DNA from: Kribbella catacumbae DSM 19601
GTDB lineage: Bacteria > Actinomycetota > Actinomycetes > Propionibacteriales > Kribbellaceae
Direction: 5' to 3'
NCBI RefSeq assembly: GCF_000372465.1
Contig: NZ_AQUZ01000030.1
Span: 1-64,000, forward strand
Length of the DNA stretch: 64,000 nt
Shown here: positions 48,841 to 61,660 of the stretch, one piece after another
Layout: every line of letters begins with the position of its first letter
Numbering within the stretch: position 1 is the first letter of the stretch
Translations under genes and position numbers: made by a program
Notes under the pieces: generated by a model
Told to the model about the DNA's origin: nothing
What the model saw: only the letters and a program-made list of their open reading frames with translations
Database searches by the model: none

Positions 48841-49662
48841 TCAGTTGGTTTGGAGGGTGGGTCGTTGCAGGTGCTTGCCGACGGGCTGGGTGCTGACCAG
48901 CCCGGTGCTCGAGTCGGTACTGACCTCGATCCGGATCCCGTAGGTCTCGGACAGTGCATCCGCCTGCAGGACTTCGGCCGGCGTACCGGTTGCACGGATC
49001 CTGCCCTTGTCCAGCAGGGCGATCCGGTCGGCCACGGCGGCGGCCTGGTTCAGGTCGTGCAGGACAACACCGACGGCAACCCCGTGGTCGTCGGCGAGAT
49101 CGCGCATCAGGTCGAGGATCTCGATCTGGTAGCGCAGGTCGAGAAAGGTGGTCGGCTCGTCGAGCAGCAGGACGCCGGTGTCCTGGGCCAGGCAGGTGGC
49201 GAGCCAGACGCGCTGGAGCTCACCGCCGGACAGTTCGTCCACGGCCCGCTCAGCCATCGAGGTGACGCCGGTGACGTCCATCGCGTGGGTGATGGCCCGG
49301 TTGCCGTCCGGGTCGTCGTGCCGCCAGCGCCCGCGGTACGGGTGCCGGCCGTAGCCGACGACGTCGCGGACACTGACGCCGTTCGGGGTCGGTCGGGACT
49401 GTGAGAGCAAGGTCACCCGGCGCGCGAAGTCCTTCGAGGACAACGCGAGCGCGGACTCGCCGTCGGGGAAGCTGATCTCCCCCGCGTCCGGCTTGTGCAA
49501 CCGGGCGAGGGCACGCAGCAGCGTCGACTTCCCGCTGCCGTTCGGCCCAACCAGAGCAGTGACGCCGGCCGCCGGGATCTCGAGCGACGCGCCGTCCACC
49601 ACCTGTTTGCCGTGATACCCGAGACAGAGCCCTACCCCGGCCAGCCCCACAGATTCCCGCAT
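48841..49662 (-). CDS. Siderophore ABC transporter ATPase (FhuC/FecE type)
   Basis: 273 residues. Walker A GPNGSGKST near 40-48, signature DELSGGELQRVWLA, Walker B VLLLDEPT and switch His in VVLHDLN. Powers the ferric siderophore importer on the cytoplasmic face. First gene of the iron operon, eight bases before the binding-protein gene; an IdeR-like box lies at its promoter. Confidence 0.94.
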   Translation of the reverse strand: MRESVGLAGVGLCLGYHGKQVVDGASLEIPAAGVTALVGPNGSGKSTLLRALARLHKPDAGEISFPDGESALALSSKDFARRVTLLSQSRPTPNGVSVRDVVGYGRHPYRGRWRHDDPDGNRAITHAMDVTGVTSMAERAVDELSGGELQRVWLATCLAQDTGVLLLDEPTTFLDLRYQIEILDLMRDLADDHGVAVGVVLHDLNQAAAVADRIALLDKGRIRATGTPAEVLQADALSETYGIRIEVSTDSSTGLVSTQPVGKHLQRPTLQTN

Positions 49663-49667
49663 GGCCC

Positions 49668-49686
49668 GAAGGCTAGCCTAACCTAA
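49668..49686 (-). promoter_or_regulatory. IdeR/DtxR-like iron box
   Basis: The minus strand reads TTAGGTTAGGCTAGCCTTC, which matches the DtxR/IdeR consensus TTAGGTTAGGCTAACCTAA at 16 of 19 positions. It is six bases before the ATPase start. Iron-loaded IdeR would repress the importer; no siderophore synthesis genes are in the window. Confidence 0.8.
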
Positions 49687-49893
49687 CCAACCGTGTCAGC
49701 CTCACGATCAGCAACAGTCCGACTACAGAAGGCGGCGCGACCATTCCGGCCCGAGGCGAGCGCAGCCCCGTCTGCGGCTGGCCAAGCCCAGTAATCTTAC
49801 TGCGTTTCTGTCATTCTGCGATGTGTTGTTTCCCCTTGTGGACAAGGGCTTTGCGGCCAGAAACTGTCGGCGGCGCCGTCTAGCCTTGGCTGT

Positions 49894-51270
49894 ATGGATG
49901 CTCGTGCGGCGGTGTTGATGAGTGGCAGCGAACTGCTGTCCACTCTCGACGAGCTGCACGATGAGATCGCCGAGCGGGAGACCCGCCGCCGGGAGGTGAT
50001 CGCTCGCCTGGACGAGATCGGGTACGCCAAGGAGATCGGTGCTCACGACACCGCCCGGCTGATCGCCGACCGGTATCGTCTGGACCCGGCCGAGGCCGCT
50101 CGCCTGGTCAGGTTCGGCAAGGCGCTTCCGAAGTACTCCGCGGTCGCGGCAGCGTTGCCGGGCGGTTGCGGTGAGGGCATGCTGCTGCACCCGGCGCAGG
50201 CCGAGGCGATCATGTCCGCGCTCGAACAGATCCCGGCGGCGGCGAACGTCCCGGTCGACGACCTGATCGAGGCCGAGCAGCGGATGGTTCAGGCAGCCCA
50301 GCGCATGTGTCCCAGCGAGCTGCGGTCGATGGGTGTCCAGGTCCGCAACATCCTCGACACCGACGGCCCCGAACCCCGCGAAGACGCCGCCCGCCAGAAG
50401 GAAGACCTGTGGTTGAAGAAGACTGAGGACGGTGTCCGGTTCGGTGGCAATCTGGCCGCCGAGAACGCCGAACTGTTCCAGACCCTGATCCAAGCCGGCG
50501 CCAAACCCCACAAAGCCGCCGACGGTGAGCCTGATCCCCGGTCGCGTGGCAAACGCCATGCCGATGCCCTGGTCGACGTACTGAACATCGCTGCCGGTTC
50601 GGGTGAGTTGCCTGGCCGGGGCGCCATCAAGCCGCACATCACCGTCATCATCAACCTGGACGACCTCATCAACGCCGGGAAGAACGCAACCGGCGACCTC
50701 GTCTTCGGTGACGGCCTGTCCGCGAGCGCGGTGCGCCGCCTGGCCTGCGACGCCGGCGTCATCCCGGTGGTGCTGGGCTCGGACAGTCAGCCGTTGGATG
50801 TCGGGCGGGAGGTCCGGTTCGTCACCCCTGCCCTGCGTAACGTCCTCAACCAGCGTGACCGCGGCTGTGTCGTATGCGGCGCCCCGCCGATCTACTGCGA
50901 CGCGCATCACCTGGCGAGCTGGCTCGACGGTGGCATCACCAGCGTCGCGAACCTAGTCTTGTTGTGCCGGGTGCATCACACCGCCCTGCACAAGGGCCAC
51001 TGGACCATCCAGATCATCGACAACCAGGTCCAGGTCACCCACCCCACCTGGGCCGACCGACCACCAGGTCGGCACCGAAAACCCACACCGCCCAGCCCAC
51101 CCGTCGATGCACCACTCGCACCGCCGGACGCTGGCACCTGCACCACCGCCGCCGACGCCGACGCCGACGCACCACCCACACTCAACCGGGTCTGGCCCTT
51201 CAGCAGCGACGCCAATTGGATCACTCCCCAAGAGGCAGCCGCATTCGACCCCTGGGCCGACAACGCCTGA
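49894..51270 (+). CDS. DUF222/HNH endonuclease
   Basis: 458 residues. An N-terminal DUF222 helical domain (LLSTLDELHDEIAERETRRREV) and a C-terminal HNH site: CVVCGAPPIYCDAHHLASW, then NLVLLCRVHHTALHKGHW, with the Cys pairs that hold zinc and the catalytic His. Such genes are multi-copy in actinobacteria (including the 13E12 repeat family) and often behave as mobile or selfish sequences. The C-terminal tail is low-complexity Pro/Asp/Ala. An A+T-rich patch precedes the start. Confidence 0.9.
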   Translation: MDARAAVLMSGSELLSTLDELHDEIAERETRRREVIARLDEIGYAKEIGAHDTARLIADRYRLDPAEAARLVRFGKALPKYSAVAAALPGGCGEGMLLHPAQAEAIMSALEQIPAAANVPVDDLIEAEQRMVQAAQRMCPSELRSMGVQVRNILDTDGPEPREDAARQKEDLWLKKTEDGVRFGGNLAAENAELFQTLIQAGAKPHKAADGEPDPRSRGKRHADALVDVLNIAAGSGELPGRGAIKPHITVIINLDDLINAGKNATGDLVFGDGLSASAVRRLACDAGVIPVVLGSDSQPLDVGREVRFVTPALRNVLNQRDRGCVVCGAPPIYCDAHHLASWLDGGITSVANLVLLCRVHHTALHKGHWTIQIIDNQVQVTHPTWADRPPGRHRKPTPPSPPVDAPLAPPDAGTCTTAADADADAPPTLNRVWPFSSDANWITPQEAAAFDPWADNA

Positions 51271-51384
51271 CAACCGACGCGATCGGCAGCACCCCGGGCC
51301 CAGTTGCCGCCAGATGCACCCGGTCTCGGCCCGCGGCGATGCGGAGAGCGCTCCGCGCCACTGTCTGCGGCTACGTTGTAGGGC

Positions 51385-51633
51385 GTGAGTGCTGAGACTG
51401 GATGGACCTGGGCGCACTACAGCGCCGACAAGCCGCTTGGGCCTCCCGTGTGGCTTGGAGAGACCTACCCAACGGAGGCACAAGCCAGAGAAGCGCTTGT
51501 GCGCTACATACTCGCCCTGGACACCCCACACCGAGAACTCGCTCTCCAGCAGCTCGCCGAAGAGTCCGCGAACCCAACCGTCGTACTCATGCTCCCGGAC
51601 GCCGTCTTCACCACCCGAGCCACCGAGACCTGA
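51385..51633 (+). CDS. Small hypothetical protein
   Basis: 82 residues from a GTG at 51385. WTWAHYSADKPLGPPVWLGETYPTEAQAREALVRY looks like a compact folded domain. No family recognised. A ribosome site is not clear (GTAGGGC). It has no obvious partner; it follows the HNH gene by 114 bases. Confidence 0.5.
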   Translation: MSAETGWTWAHYSADKPLGPPVWLGETYPTEAQAREALVRYILALDTPHRELALQQLAEESANPTVVLMLPDAVFTTRATET

Positions 51634-51734
51634 ACCTTAGGCAGTCTCAGCCCGAATGCCGCCAGCCTCATCGCCTACTTCTCAGCCCAAGGCCAACGGT
51701 CAGCCTCAGCGCCTCCTCAGCTCTCTATCTATCT

Positions 51735-51803
51735 CTTGCTCTTGTACTTCGCTCTTGCTCTTGCACTTCGCTCTTGTACTCGTTCTTGTTCGTGTTCTTG
51801 TTC

Positions 51804-51805
<2 letters not shown>
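51735..51805. repeat. Tandem 19-bp repeat and TTGTTC-rich tract
   Basis: CTTGCTCTTGTACTTCGCT at 51735-51753 is repeated with one change at 51754-51772, and the next 33 bases are degenerate CTTGTTC-like units. Strong strand asymmetry (C/T on plus). It lies directly 3' of the minus-strand reductase gene and would be transcribed as A/G-rich RNA. Confidence 0.7.
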
Positions 51806-56190
<4,385 letters not shown>

Positions 56191-56191
<1 letters not shown>

Positions 56192-56306
56192 CCGGACCGC
56201 CACCACACACCAACTTCCTCTCTGCGCCACCGAACGGGCGAAGCTGAGCGTGAATGGGTGCGATCTCCCCCGATCAGCAGGCCTTGGTGTGTGATGGCGG
56301 TCCGGT
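56191..56306. terminator. Long inverted repeat between convergent genes
   Basis: A 23-bp arm at 56191-56213 matches its complement at 56284-56306 in 22 of 23 positions, with a 70-base loop. The left arm starts at the antiporter stop codon, the right one ends at the YdeI-like stop. Core: GGACCGCCACCACACACC. Bidirectional terminator candidate. Confidence 0.65.
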
Positions 56307-56893
56307 CAGCGGGGGTGATTCGCGCGTTGGTTGACCGCGGCGAGGGTGACCGTCTGGGTGATGCGGTGGGCGCGGGTTTCGGGGCGCTTGGCCAGGGCGA
56401 TCCACTCGAGGATCCGGCGCTTGGACGACGGCGAGAAGGCTGCGAAGTGCTTCGCGGCCTCCTCACACCCGTCGAGCTCCGCCTGCAGGTCGGCCGGGAT
56501 CACGCCATTCTGGGCCTCGGCCAGGCAGTCCCAGGTGCCAGTGCGATGAGCTAGATCGAGCAACTCCTGACCCGCAGCCTCCATCAGCCCGGCGGCGAGC
56601 AGTTTCTCGACGCGGTCGCGGTTGACCTGGCTCCAGGTACTGCGTGGGTTGCGCGGCGTGAAGGTCTGGTAGGTGCTGGAGTCGTCGCGGCGCAACGTCT
56701 TGCTGTCGATCCACCCGAAGCAGAGCGCGTGCTCGACCGCCTCGGCCAGGTTGATCCCGGTCTCGCCCTTGCGGTGGACAACCACCCACACCGCGCGCTC
56801 GGTCCGCCCGTGCTGCGCCAGCCACTCGCGCCACTCCCCGACCGTCGCCGGGTCGAACGCCTCGTCATCGGTGACTACCTGCTTTGTGCTCAT
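56306..56893 (-). CDS. YdeI/OmpD-associated family protein
   Basis: 195 residues from an ATG at 56893; an in-frame ATG ten codons earlier is possible. Motifs FGWIDSKTLRRDD and TFTPRNPRSTWSQVNRDRVEKLLAAGLM are diagnostic of the YdeI group of unknown biochemical function. Lies downstream of ogt, same strand, after 47 bases that include the small dyad GTGCTC/GAGCAC, so it may be part of the repair cluster or have its own promoter. Confidence 0.85.
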   Translation of the reverse strand: MSTKQVVTDDEAFDPATVGEWREWLAQHGRTERAVWVVVHRKGETGINLAEAVEHALCFGWIDSKTLRRDDSSTYQTFTPRNPRSTWSQVNRDRVEKLLAAGLMEAAGQELLDLAHRTGTWDCLAEAQNGVIPADLQAELDGCEEAAKHFAAFSPSSKRRILEWIALAKRPETRAHRITQTVTLAAVNQRANHPR

Positions 56894-56939
56894 ACCCAGA
56901 GCATGCTCCCGATAAGTGCTCATCCACTGAGCACTTTGT

Positions 56940-57425
56940 TCAGAAGAGTACGTCGGACCGCTCGTGGTCGAGCAACCGCTGCTTGCGGTCCAGCCCGCCG
57001 CCGTACCCGGTCAGGCTTCCCGTCGAGCCGATGACGCGATGGCACGGCACGATGATGCTGACCGGGTTCTTCCCGTTGGCGAGGCCGACCGCCCGGGACG
57101 CACCCGGGACCAGGCCGAGGGTGGCGGCGAGTTGCCCGTACGTCGTGACCTCGCCGTAAGGGATGTCCTGCAACGCCTCCCAGACCCGCTGCTGGAAGGG
57201 CGTGCCGGTCAGCTTCAGCGGTACGTCGAAGGTGGTGCGCTCGCCCGCGAAGTACTCCTTCAACTGTTGCTCGACCTCGGGCAGGATCGAGTCGTCGCGC
57301 AGCCCGAAGATCTCCTGCGGCGGGCGATGCCGCTGCTGCTCCATGTACAGCCCGGCCAGCTCCCCCGTGTCCGCGGCCACCAGCGTGAGCGACCCGAGCG
57401 GGCTCTCGATCACCGCGTGAGTCAC
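56940..57425 (-). CDS. ogt: Methylated-DNA--protein-cysteine methyltransferase
   Basis: 161 residues from a GTG at 57425 that overlaps the upstream GNAT stop (GTGA). The acceptor site is IIVPCHRVIG, and GLANGKNP and the upstream VWEALQDIPYGEVTTYGQLA wing are typical. It removes O6-alkyl groups from guanine in a suicide reaction. Part of the Ada-AlkA/GNAT/Ogt operon for alkylation damage. Confidence 0.94.
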   Translation of the reverse strand: MTHAVIESPLGSLTLVAADTGELAGLYMEQQRHRPPQEIFGLRDDSILPEVEQQLKEYFAGERTTFDVPLKLTGTPFQQRVWEALQDIPYGEVTTYGQLAATLGLVPGASRAVGLANGKNPVSIIVPCHRVIGSTGSLTGYGGGLDRKQRLLDHERSDVLF

Positions 57426-57994
57426 TGCGATGCCGCCCACTGCGCACTGATGATCCGGTAGAGCACGTGTCGCTGCAACGGATGGCCCGCAGCCAACCTC
57501 GGGTGGTCGAAGTCGCCGGCCTGGTCGTGCGTCATGCCGATCCGCTCCATCACCCGCTGGGAGGGTTTGTTCGTGGTCGTCGTGAACGAGACCAGTTCCT
57601 CAAGTCCAGCCGGCCCGAACGCATAGGCCAGCGAGGCCCGCGCCGCCTCGGACGCATAACCGTTGCCCCAGGCATCCTTTGCCAGACGCCAGCCGATCTC
57701 GACGGCCGGCATGAAGTGCGCCTCGAAGCTCGGCACCGACAACCCGGTGAAGCCGATGAACTGCCCGGTCTCCCGTACTTCGACAGCCCACAGCCCGAAG
57801 CCCCGCTCGGCGAACCTCGCTTTGCTCCGCTCGATCAGGGCGTCACTGTCCGCCCGCGTCGTCAGTGCCGGGAAGTGCTCCATCACGGCCGGGTCCGCGT
57901 TCATCGCCGCGAACGGCTCGTAGTCGCTGTCCTTCCACTGCCGGAGCAGCAGACGGTCGGTGGCCAGCTCGGGGCGGTGGTTCGGCTGAGTCAT
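57422..57994 (-). CDS. GNAT N-acetyltransferase, RimJ/RimL type
   Basis: 190 residues from the ATG at 57994. RPELATDRLLLRQWKDSDYEP at the start and WGNGYASEAARASLAYAF as the acetyl-CoA loop. It sits between ada-alkA and ogt, one base after the former's stop and in a 4-base overlap with the latter, so it is co-translated with repair enzymes. Whether it has a role in repair or is just a passenger is not known. Confidence 0.88.
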   Translation of the reverse strand: MTQPNHRPELATDRLLLRQWKDSDYEPFAAMNADPAVMEHFPALTTRADSDALIERSKARFAERGFGLWAVEVRETGQFIGFTGLSVPSFEAHFMPAVEIGWRLAKDAWGNGYASEAARASLAYAFGPAGLEELVSFTTTTNKPSQRVMERIGMTHDQAGDFDHPRLAAGHPLQRHVLYRIISAQWAASQ

Positions 57995-57995
57995 G

Positions 57996-59480
57996 TCACT
58001 CCGCACTCTCGACGGCAGGGATCTTGTTGATGGCGTGGTCTCCGGTCGCCCACAGATACTGCACGGCGTACGCGCGCCACGGCCGCCAGGCCCGGGCATG
58101 CTCCGTCAGTACTTTAGGGGCCTCCGGCAACCCCAGCTCGCGAGCGGCGTACTTGATGCCCAGATCGCTGGCCACGAAGGCGTCCGGATCACCGAGCGCG
58201 CGCATCGCGATCGACTCGACCGTCCACGGACCGATACCGGGCAACGCCGCGAGCTGCTCGCGCGCCTTGTCCCAGTCGCTGCCGGCGCCGAGGTCGATCT
58301 CCCCGGCCGCGAGCGTGGCGACCAGCGTGGTCAACGTCGTACGCCGGGACTTCGGGAACGCGAGCGTCTCGGGATCAAGCCCGGCCAGCGCCTCCATCGT
58401 CGGGAACAGGTGAGTCAATCCACCGGCCGGATCCTCGATGGGCTCGCCATAAGCCTGGACGAGCCGGCTGGCGTGAGTCCGCGCCGCGGCCGTCGACACC
58501 TGCTGCCCAAGCACGGCCCGTACTGCGAACTCCGCGCCGTCGACGGTGTGCGGCACCCGCCGGCCTGGTGCCTTGTCGATCAGCGGTGCGAGCACAGGGT
58601 CGGTCCGCAGCCGGTCGTCGACGGCGGTCGGATCCGCATCGAGGTCGAGCATCCGGCGGCAGCGGCTGATCGCGATCGCCAGGTCGCGCTGGTCGGTGAG
58701 GGACAACTGGCAAGCGATGTGGTCTGGCATCGGCCGGAGCGCGACGACGCCGTGCCCGTGCGGCAGCCGCAGCGTCCGGCGGTAGGCGCCGCCATGCCAT
58801 TCCTCCACACCTGGCACGCCGGTCGCGATCAGGTGCCCGAAGAGGTTGTCGGGCGTCAACGGCTGACGGAACGGCAGCCGCAACGAGATCGTGCCCGGGG
58901 CTGCGGTCGCGTTCCCGCGTTTGGAGCGCGTGCGCAGCTCGCTCGGCGAGAGCGCGAAGACCTCCTGCACCGTCTCGTTGAACGTCCGCACACTGGAGAA
59001 TCCTGCGGCGAAAGCGACATCGGCCATCTGCAGCGAACTGGTCTCGATCAGCAGCCGCGCGGTCTGGGCCCGCTGCGCCCTGGCCAGCGCGAGCGGCCCC
59101 GCACCGAGCTCGGCCTGCAACTGCCGCTGCACCTGGCGAACGCTGTAGCCGAGCTGCGTCGCCAGCCCCGGTACGCCGTCGCGGTCGACCACGCCGTCGC
59201 CGATCAAGCGCATCGCCCGCGCGACCAGGTCGGCCCGGTGATTCCACTCGGGCGACCCCGGGCTGGCATCCGGACGGCAGCGCTTGCAGGCGCGGAACCC
59301 GGCCTGCTGGGCAGCGGCGGCGCTCGGGTAGAACCGCATGTTCTCAACCTTGGGCGGCACCACCGGGCAGCTCGGCCGGCAGTAGATCTTGGTGGTCAGG
59401 ACTGCAGTGAAGAACCACCCGTCGAACCGGGCGTCCTTCGACTGAACCGCTCGCACGCACCGCTCGACGCATTCATACAC
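57996..59480 (-). CDS. alkA: Ada-AlkA fusion: methylphosphotriester sensor, AraC HTH and 3-methyladenine glycosylase
   Basis: 494 residues from a GTG at 59480. Ada zinc domain with C34, C38, C65 and C68 (IYCRPSCP and ACKRCRP), AraC-type HTH (about 85-185: YSVRQVQRQLQAELG, MADVAFAAGFSSVRTFNE), AlkA N domain, and HhH-GPD (LPGIGPWTVESIAMRAL, then DAFVASDLG with the catalytic Asp). Probably senses methylated backbone through the zinc cysteines, activates the operon, and excises alkylated bases. First gene of the repair operon. Confidence 0.93.
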   Translation of the reverse strand: MYECVERCVRAVQSKDARFDGWFFTAVLTTKIYCRPSCPVVPPKVENMRFYPSAAAAQQAGFRACKRCRPDASPGSPEWNHRADLVARAMRLIGDGVVDRDGVPGLATQLGYSVRQVQRQLQAELGAGPLALARAQRAQTARLLIETSSLQMADVAFAAGFSSVRTFNETVQEVFALSPSELRTRSKRGNATAAPGTISLRLPFRQPLTPDNLFGHLIATGVPGVEEWHGGAYRRTLRLPHGHGVVALRPMPDHIACQLSLTDQRDLAIAISRCRRMLDLDADPTAVDDRLRTDPVLAPLIDKAPGRRVPHTVDGAEFAVRAVLGQQVSTAAARTHASRLVQAYGEPIEDPAGGLTHLFPTMEALAGLDPETLAFPKSRRTTLTTLVATLAAGEIDLGAGSDWDKAREQLAALPGIGPWTVESIAMRALGDPDAFVASDLGIKYAARELGLPEAPKVLTEHARAWRPWRAYAVQYLWATGDHAINKIPAVESAE

Positions 59481-59561
59481 ATCCCCAGCATCCCCGGCCC
59501 CACCGACAGTTTCTAGCGAATTTGCGACATCGAGGTACGCCGCCCCTCAACGCCCGCAGTA

Positions 59562-59600
59562 GCGGAAATACGACCTGAGGATCCCGGGTCGTATTTCCGC
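59562..59600. promoter_or_regulatory. 39-bp perfect dyad upstream of an SDR gene
   Basis: GCGGAAATACGACC at 59562-59575 mirrors GGTCGTATTTCCGC at 59587-59600 without mismatch, spacer 11 bases. It ends 35 bp before the SDR start. No regulator gene is adjacent, so the binding protein is encoded elsewhere, or the arms form a leader hairpin. Confidence 0.65.
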
Positions 59601-59635
59601 CAGCCTGGCCGGGCTCGGGCGGGAAGGCTGAAGCT

Positions 59636-60376
59636 ATGACTGAACTTACTGGGAAGATGGCATTGGTGACCGGCGGCAGCCGTGGGATCGGGGCCGCGGT
59701 GGCGATCGCGCTGGCTGAGCAGGGCGCCGATGTCGCCCTCACCTACAACAACTCGCCTGAGGATGCGGCCGCAGTAGTCAAGGAGATCGAGGCCGCCGGG
59801 CGGCGTGGGTTCGCTATCAAGGCTGACTCGGCGGATGCGAGTGCCGTGACGGCGGCGGTCACCCGGGCGTACGAAGTACTAGGCGGGCTCGACATCTTCG
59901 TCAACAACGCGGGCATCGGCGCGATGGGCGTGATCGGCGACGTCACGCTCGAGGACCTCGACCGGGTGCTCGCGATCAACGTGCGCGGCGTGTACGTCGC
60001 AGCGCAGGCCGCGGCGGCAGTCCTGGCCGACGGCGGTCGGATGATCCACATCGGCAGCTGCATCGCGGACCGCAATACCGGCCCGGGCATGAGCCTCTAC
60101 ACGATGAGCAAGTCAGCGGTGGTCGGGATGAACAAGGGCCTGGCCAGGGACCTCGGCGCTCGCGGGATCACCTCGAACGTCGTACAGCCCGGCCCGATCG
60201 ACACCTCGATGAACCCTGCCGACGGACCTTTCGCCGCACCGCAGCGAGCGTTCCTCGCGCTCGACCGCTTCGGCACGGTTCACGACGTCGCAGCAGCCGT
60301 CCGCTACCTCGCCGGCCCGGGCGGCGCCTACGTCACCGGCACCGAACTGAGCGTCGACGGCGGCCACGCGGCCTAA
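59636..60376 (+). CDS. Short-chain dehydrogenase/reductase
   Basis: 246 residues, a classical SDR. Cofactor motif TGGSRGIGAAVA near 13-24, NNAGIG near 90-95, catalytic Ser in HIGSC and Tyr-x3-Lys in YTMSKSAV, and C-terminal GTELSVDGGHAA. NADP(H) enzyme of unknown substrate; similar to bacterial ketoreductases or 3-oxoacyl-ACP reductase-like proteins. Downstream of a large perfect dyad. Confidence 0.9.
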   Translation: MTELTGKMALVTGGSRGIGAAVAIALAEQGADVALTYNNSPEDAAAVVKEIEAAGRRGFAIKADSADASAVTAAVTRAYEVLGGLDIFVNNAGIGAMGVIGDVTLEDLDRVLAINVRGVYVAAQAAAAVLADGGRMIHIGSCIADRNTGPGMSLYTMSKSAVVGMNKGLARDLGARGITSNVVQPGPIDTSMNPADGPFAAPQRAFLALDRFGTVHDVAAAVRYLAGPGGAYVTGTELSVDGGHAA

Positions 60377-60407
60377 AACTGTCGGACCTGCTGACTAGCT
60401 TGGCAGG

Positions 60408-61193
60408 ATGCGCTTCTCATTGACGTTCGGAGCAGTAGGGCCAGGCCGCGACCCACGCGGCCTGGCCGAGCTCGCACGGATGGCGGAGGACTGCGGATGG
60501 GACGCGGTCTTCCTGGAGGACTACCTCATCTACCAAGGCGAGGCCGCGCAACCGGCGTACGATCCGTGGATCTGTCTGGCGGCAATGGCGTGCGCGACCT
60601 CGACGCTCAAGCTCGGTACTACGGTGACGCCGGTGCCGCGTCGCCATCCCTGGAAGCTGGCCGCCGAAGCCGTTGCCTTGGATCACCTATCGGGCGGGCG
60701 GATGATCTTCGGGGTGGGGATCGGCGACCCTGGTGATCCTTTCCTGACAGGTGAACCGCGTGTGCTGGCCGAGAAGCTGGATGAGTCGCTGGAGGTCATC
60801 GACGCGCTGTGGACTGGTGAGCCTGTGCACTACGCGGGTCAGCACTACCAACTCGACGGTGCTCAGATGACTGCGAGACCTCTTCAGCAACCCCGCATTC
60901 CGATCTGGGTCGGCGGCAACTTCCTGGTCCCCTCCGTCCGCCGGCGGATCCTCCGCTGGGACGGCAGCTGTGCCTACAAAGGCACCACCACAGCACCCCA
61001 GCAAACAACCCCCGAAGACGTCCGCGCACTCCGCGCCGACCGAGGCCAGGGCAACTTCGACATCAAGGTCAGCAACGGTGACCCCGGCGCCTTCGCCGAG
61101 GCCGGCGCCACCTGGTGGGGCCGCTGGATCGCGCCTGGCCCCCTCGCAGACGCTCACCAAGCCCTGCGCGCCGGCCCACCCCGCCTTCACTGA
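60408..61193 (+). CDS. LLM-class flavin/F420 oxidoreductase
   Basis: 261 residues. Starts RFSLTFGAVGPGRDPRGLAELARMAEDCGWDAVFLEDY, then TLKLGTTVTPVPRRHPWKLA, SGGRMIFGVGIGDPG and PIWVGGNF, the luciferase-like pattern. Somewhat short; the C-terminal part after RILRWDGSCAY lacks a clear last barrel strand but has no break. Follows the SDR after 31 bases and may be in its transcript. Confidence 0.84.
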   Translation: MRFSLTFGAVGPGRDPRGLAELARMAEDCGWDAVFLEDYLIYQGEAAQPAYDPWICLAAMACATSTLKLGTTVTPVPRRHPWKLAAEAVALDHLSGGRMIFGVGIGDPGDPFLTGEPRVLAEKLDESLEVIDALWTGEPVHYAGQHYQLDGAQMTARPLQQPRIPIWVGGNFLVPSVRRRILRWDGSCAYKGTTTAPQQTTPEDVRALRADRGQGNFDIKVSNGDPGAFAEAGATWWGRWIAPGPLADAHQALRAGPPRLH

Positions 61194-61381
61194 CTCCTGA
61201 CCTCCCCCGCAGCTGAACGGACCGCGGCGCTCTCGGTCTGCTGCGATAGCGCCTTATCCCACCAATAGCCTGCTATACAGCGCGCCATCGGTAACAGAAC
61301 CGGCCATCGGTACCTCGCAACCCGGCGTACCCGACCTGAATGGGCGCTGTCCCGGCCCGTCTTCGCCGGCTAGGTGTACCG

Positions 61382-61483
61382 AGCCCACCGGTGGTGGGCT
61401 TGAACACCTTGTGGTGACCTTGAACAGGGTGGACCTTGTTCAAGGTCGCCGTTAGGGGTCCGAGCCCACCACATGTGGGCTCG
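61382..61483. repeat. Array of three hairpins with repeated arm sequence
   Basis: Hairpin 1: AGCCCACC (61382-61389) with GGTGGGCT (61393-61400). Hairpin 2: ACCTTGAAC (61417-61425) with GTTCAAGGT (61438-61446). Hairpin 3: CGAGCCCA (61461-61468) with TGGGCTCG (61476-61483). Hairpins 1 and 3 share the GAGCCCACC sequence in direct orientation; the TTGAACA core also recurs at 61400-61406. Could be a non-coding RNA, a REP-like repeat or a compound terminator after the LLM gene. Confidence 0.55.
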
Positions 61484-61611
61484 CGGCCGAAAGGTCGGGG
61501 GCGGGGCGTGCGTGCGCGGCCGTGTGCGCCTTCGGCTTCCATGCCTCTGCCTGCGGGTCGGCGGGGGCGAGACGTTGACAGGGAAGGGGGTTGGCGGCGA
61601 GACTGCGGGTG

Positions 61612-61629
61612 CGTTTGAACGTTAAAACG
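61612..61629. promoter_or_regulatory. LacI-type operator
   Basis: CGTTTGAACGTTAAAACG is an 18-bp near-palindrome centred on AACGTT (one pair mismatched), 32 bp before the LacI start. Fits the CG-centred, A/T-flanked operators of LacI-family regulators; likely autoregulatory. Confidence 0.65.
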
Positions 61630-61660
61630 CCGGTCTCCGGGTGATGCGAGGGGGTACGTC

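Larger units (their letters stand above)
61194..61660. other. 467-bp gap with hairpins but no gene
   Basis: No protein gene is supported here. It contains the three-hairpin array (61382-61483), a G-rich stretch (about 61490-61600) and the LacI-type operator before the regulator start. A minus-strand frame of about 89 codons (61273-61542) has no motif and crosses the hairpins; not accepted as a gene. Confidence 0.6.

Noticed and set aside
57993-59516. 507-codon plus-strand frame
   Set aside because: Antisense to ada-alkA, which has complete motifs in the opposite frame.
61273-61542. 89-codon minus-strand gene
   Set aside because: Crosses all three hairpins, has no ribosome site and its composition fits non-coding sequence.
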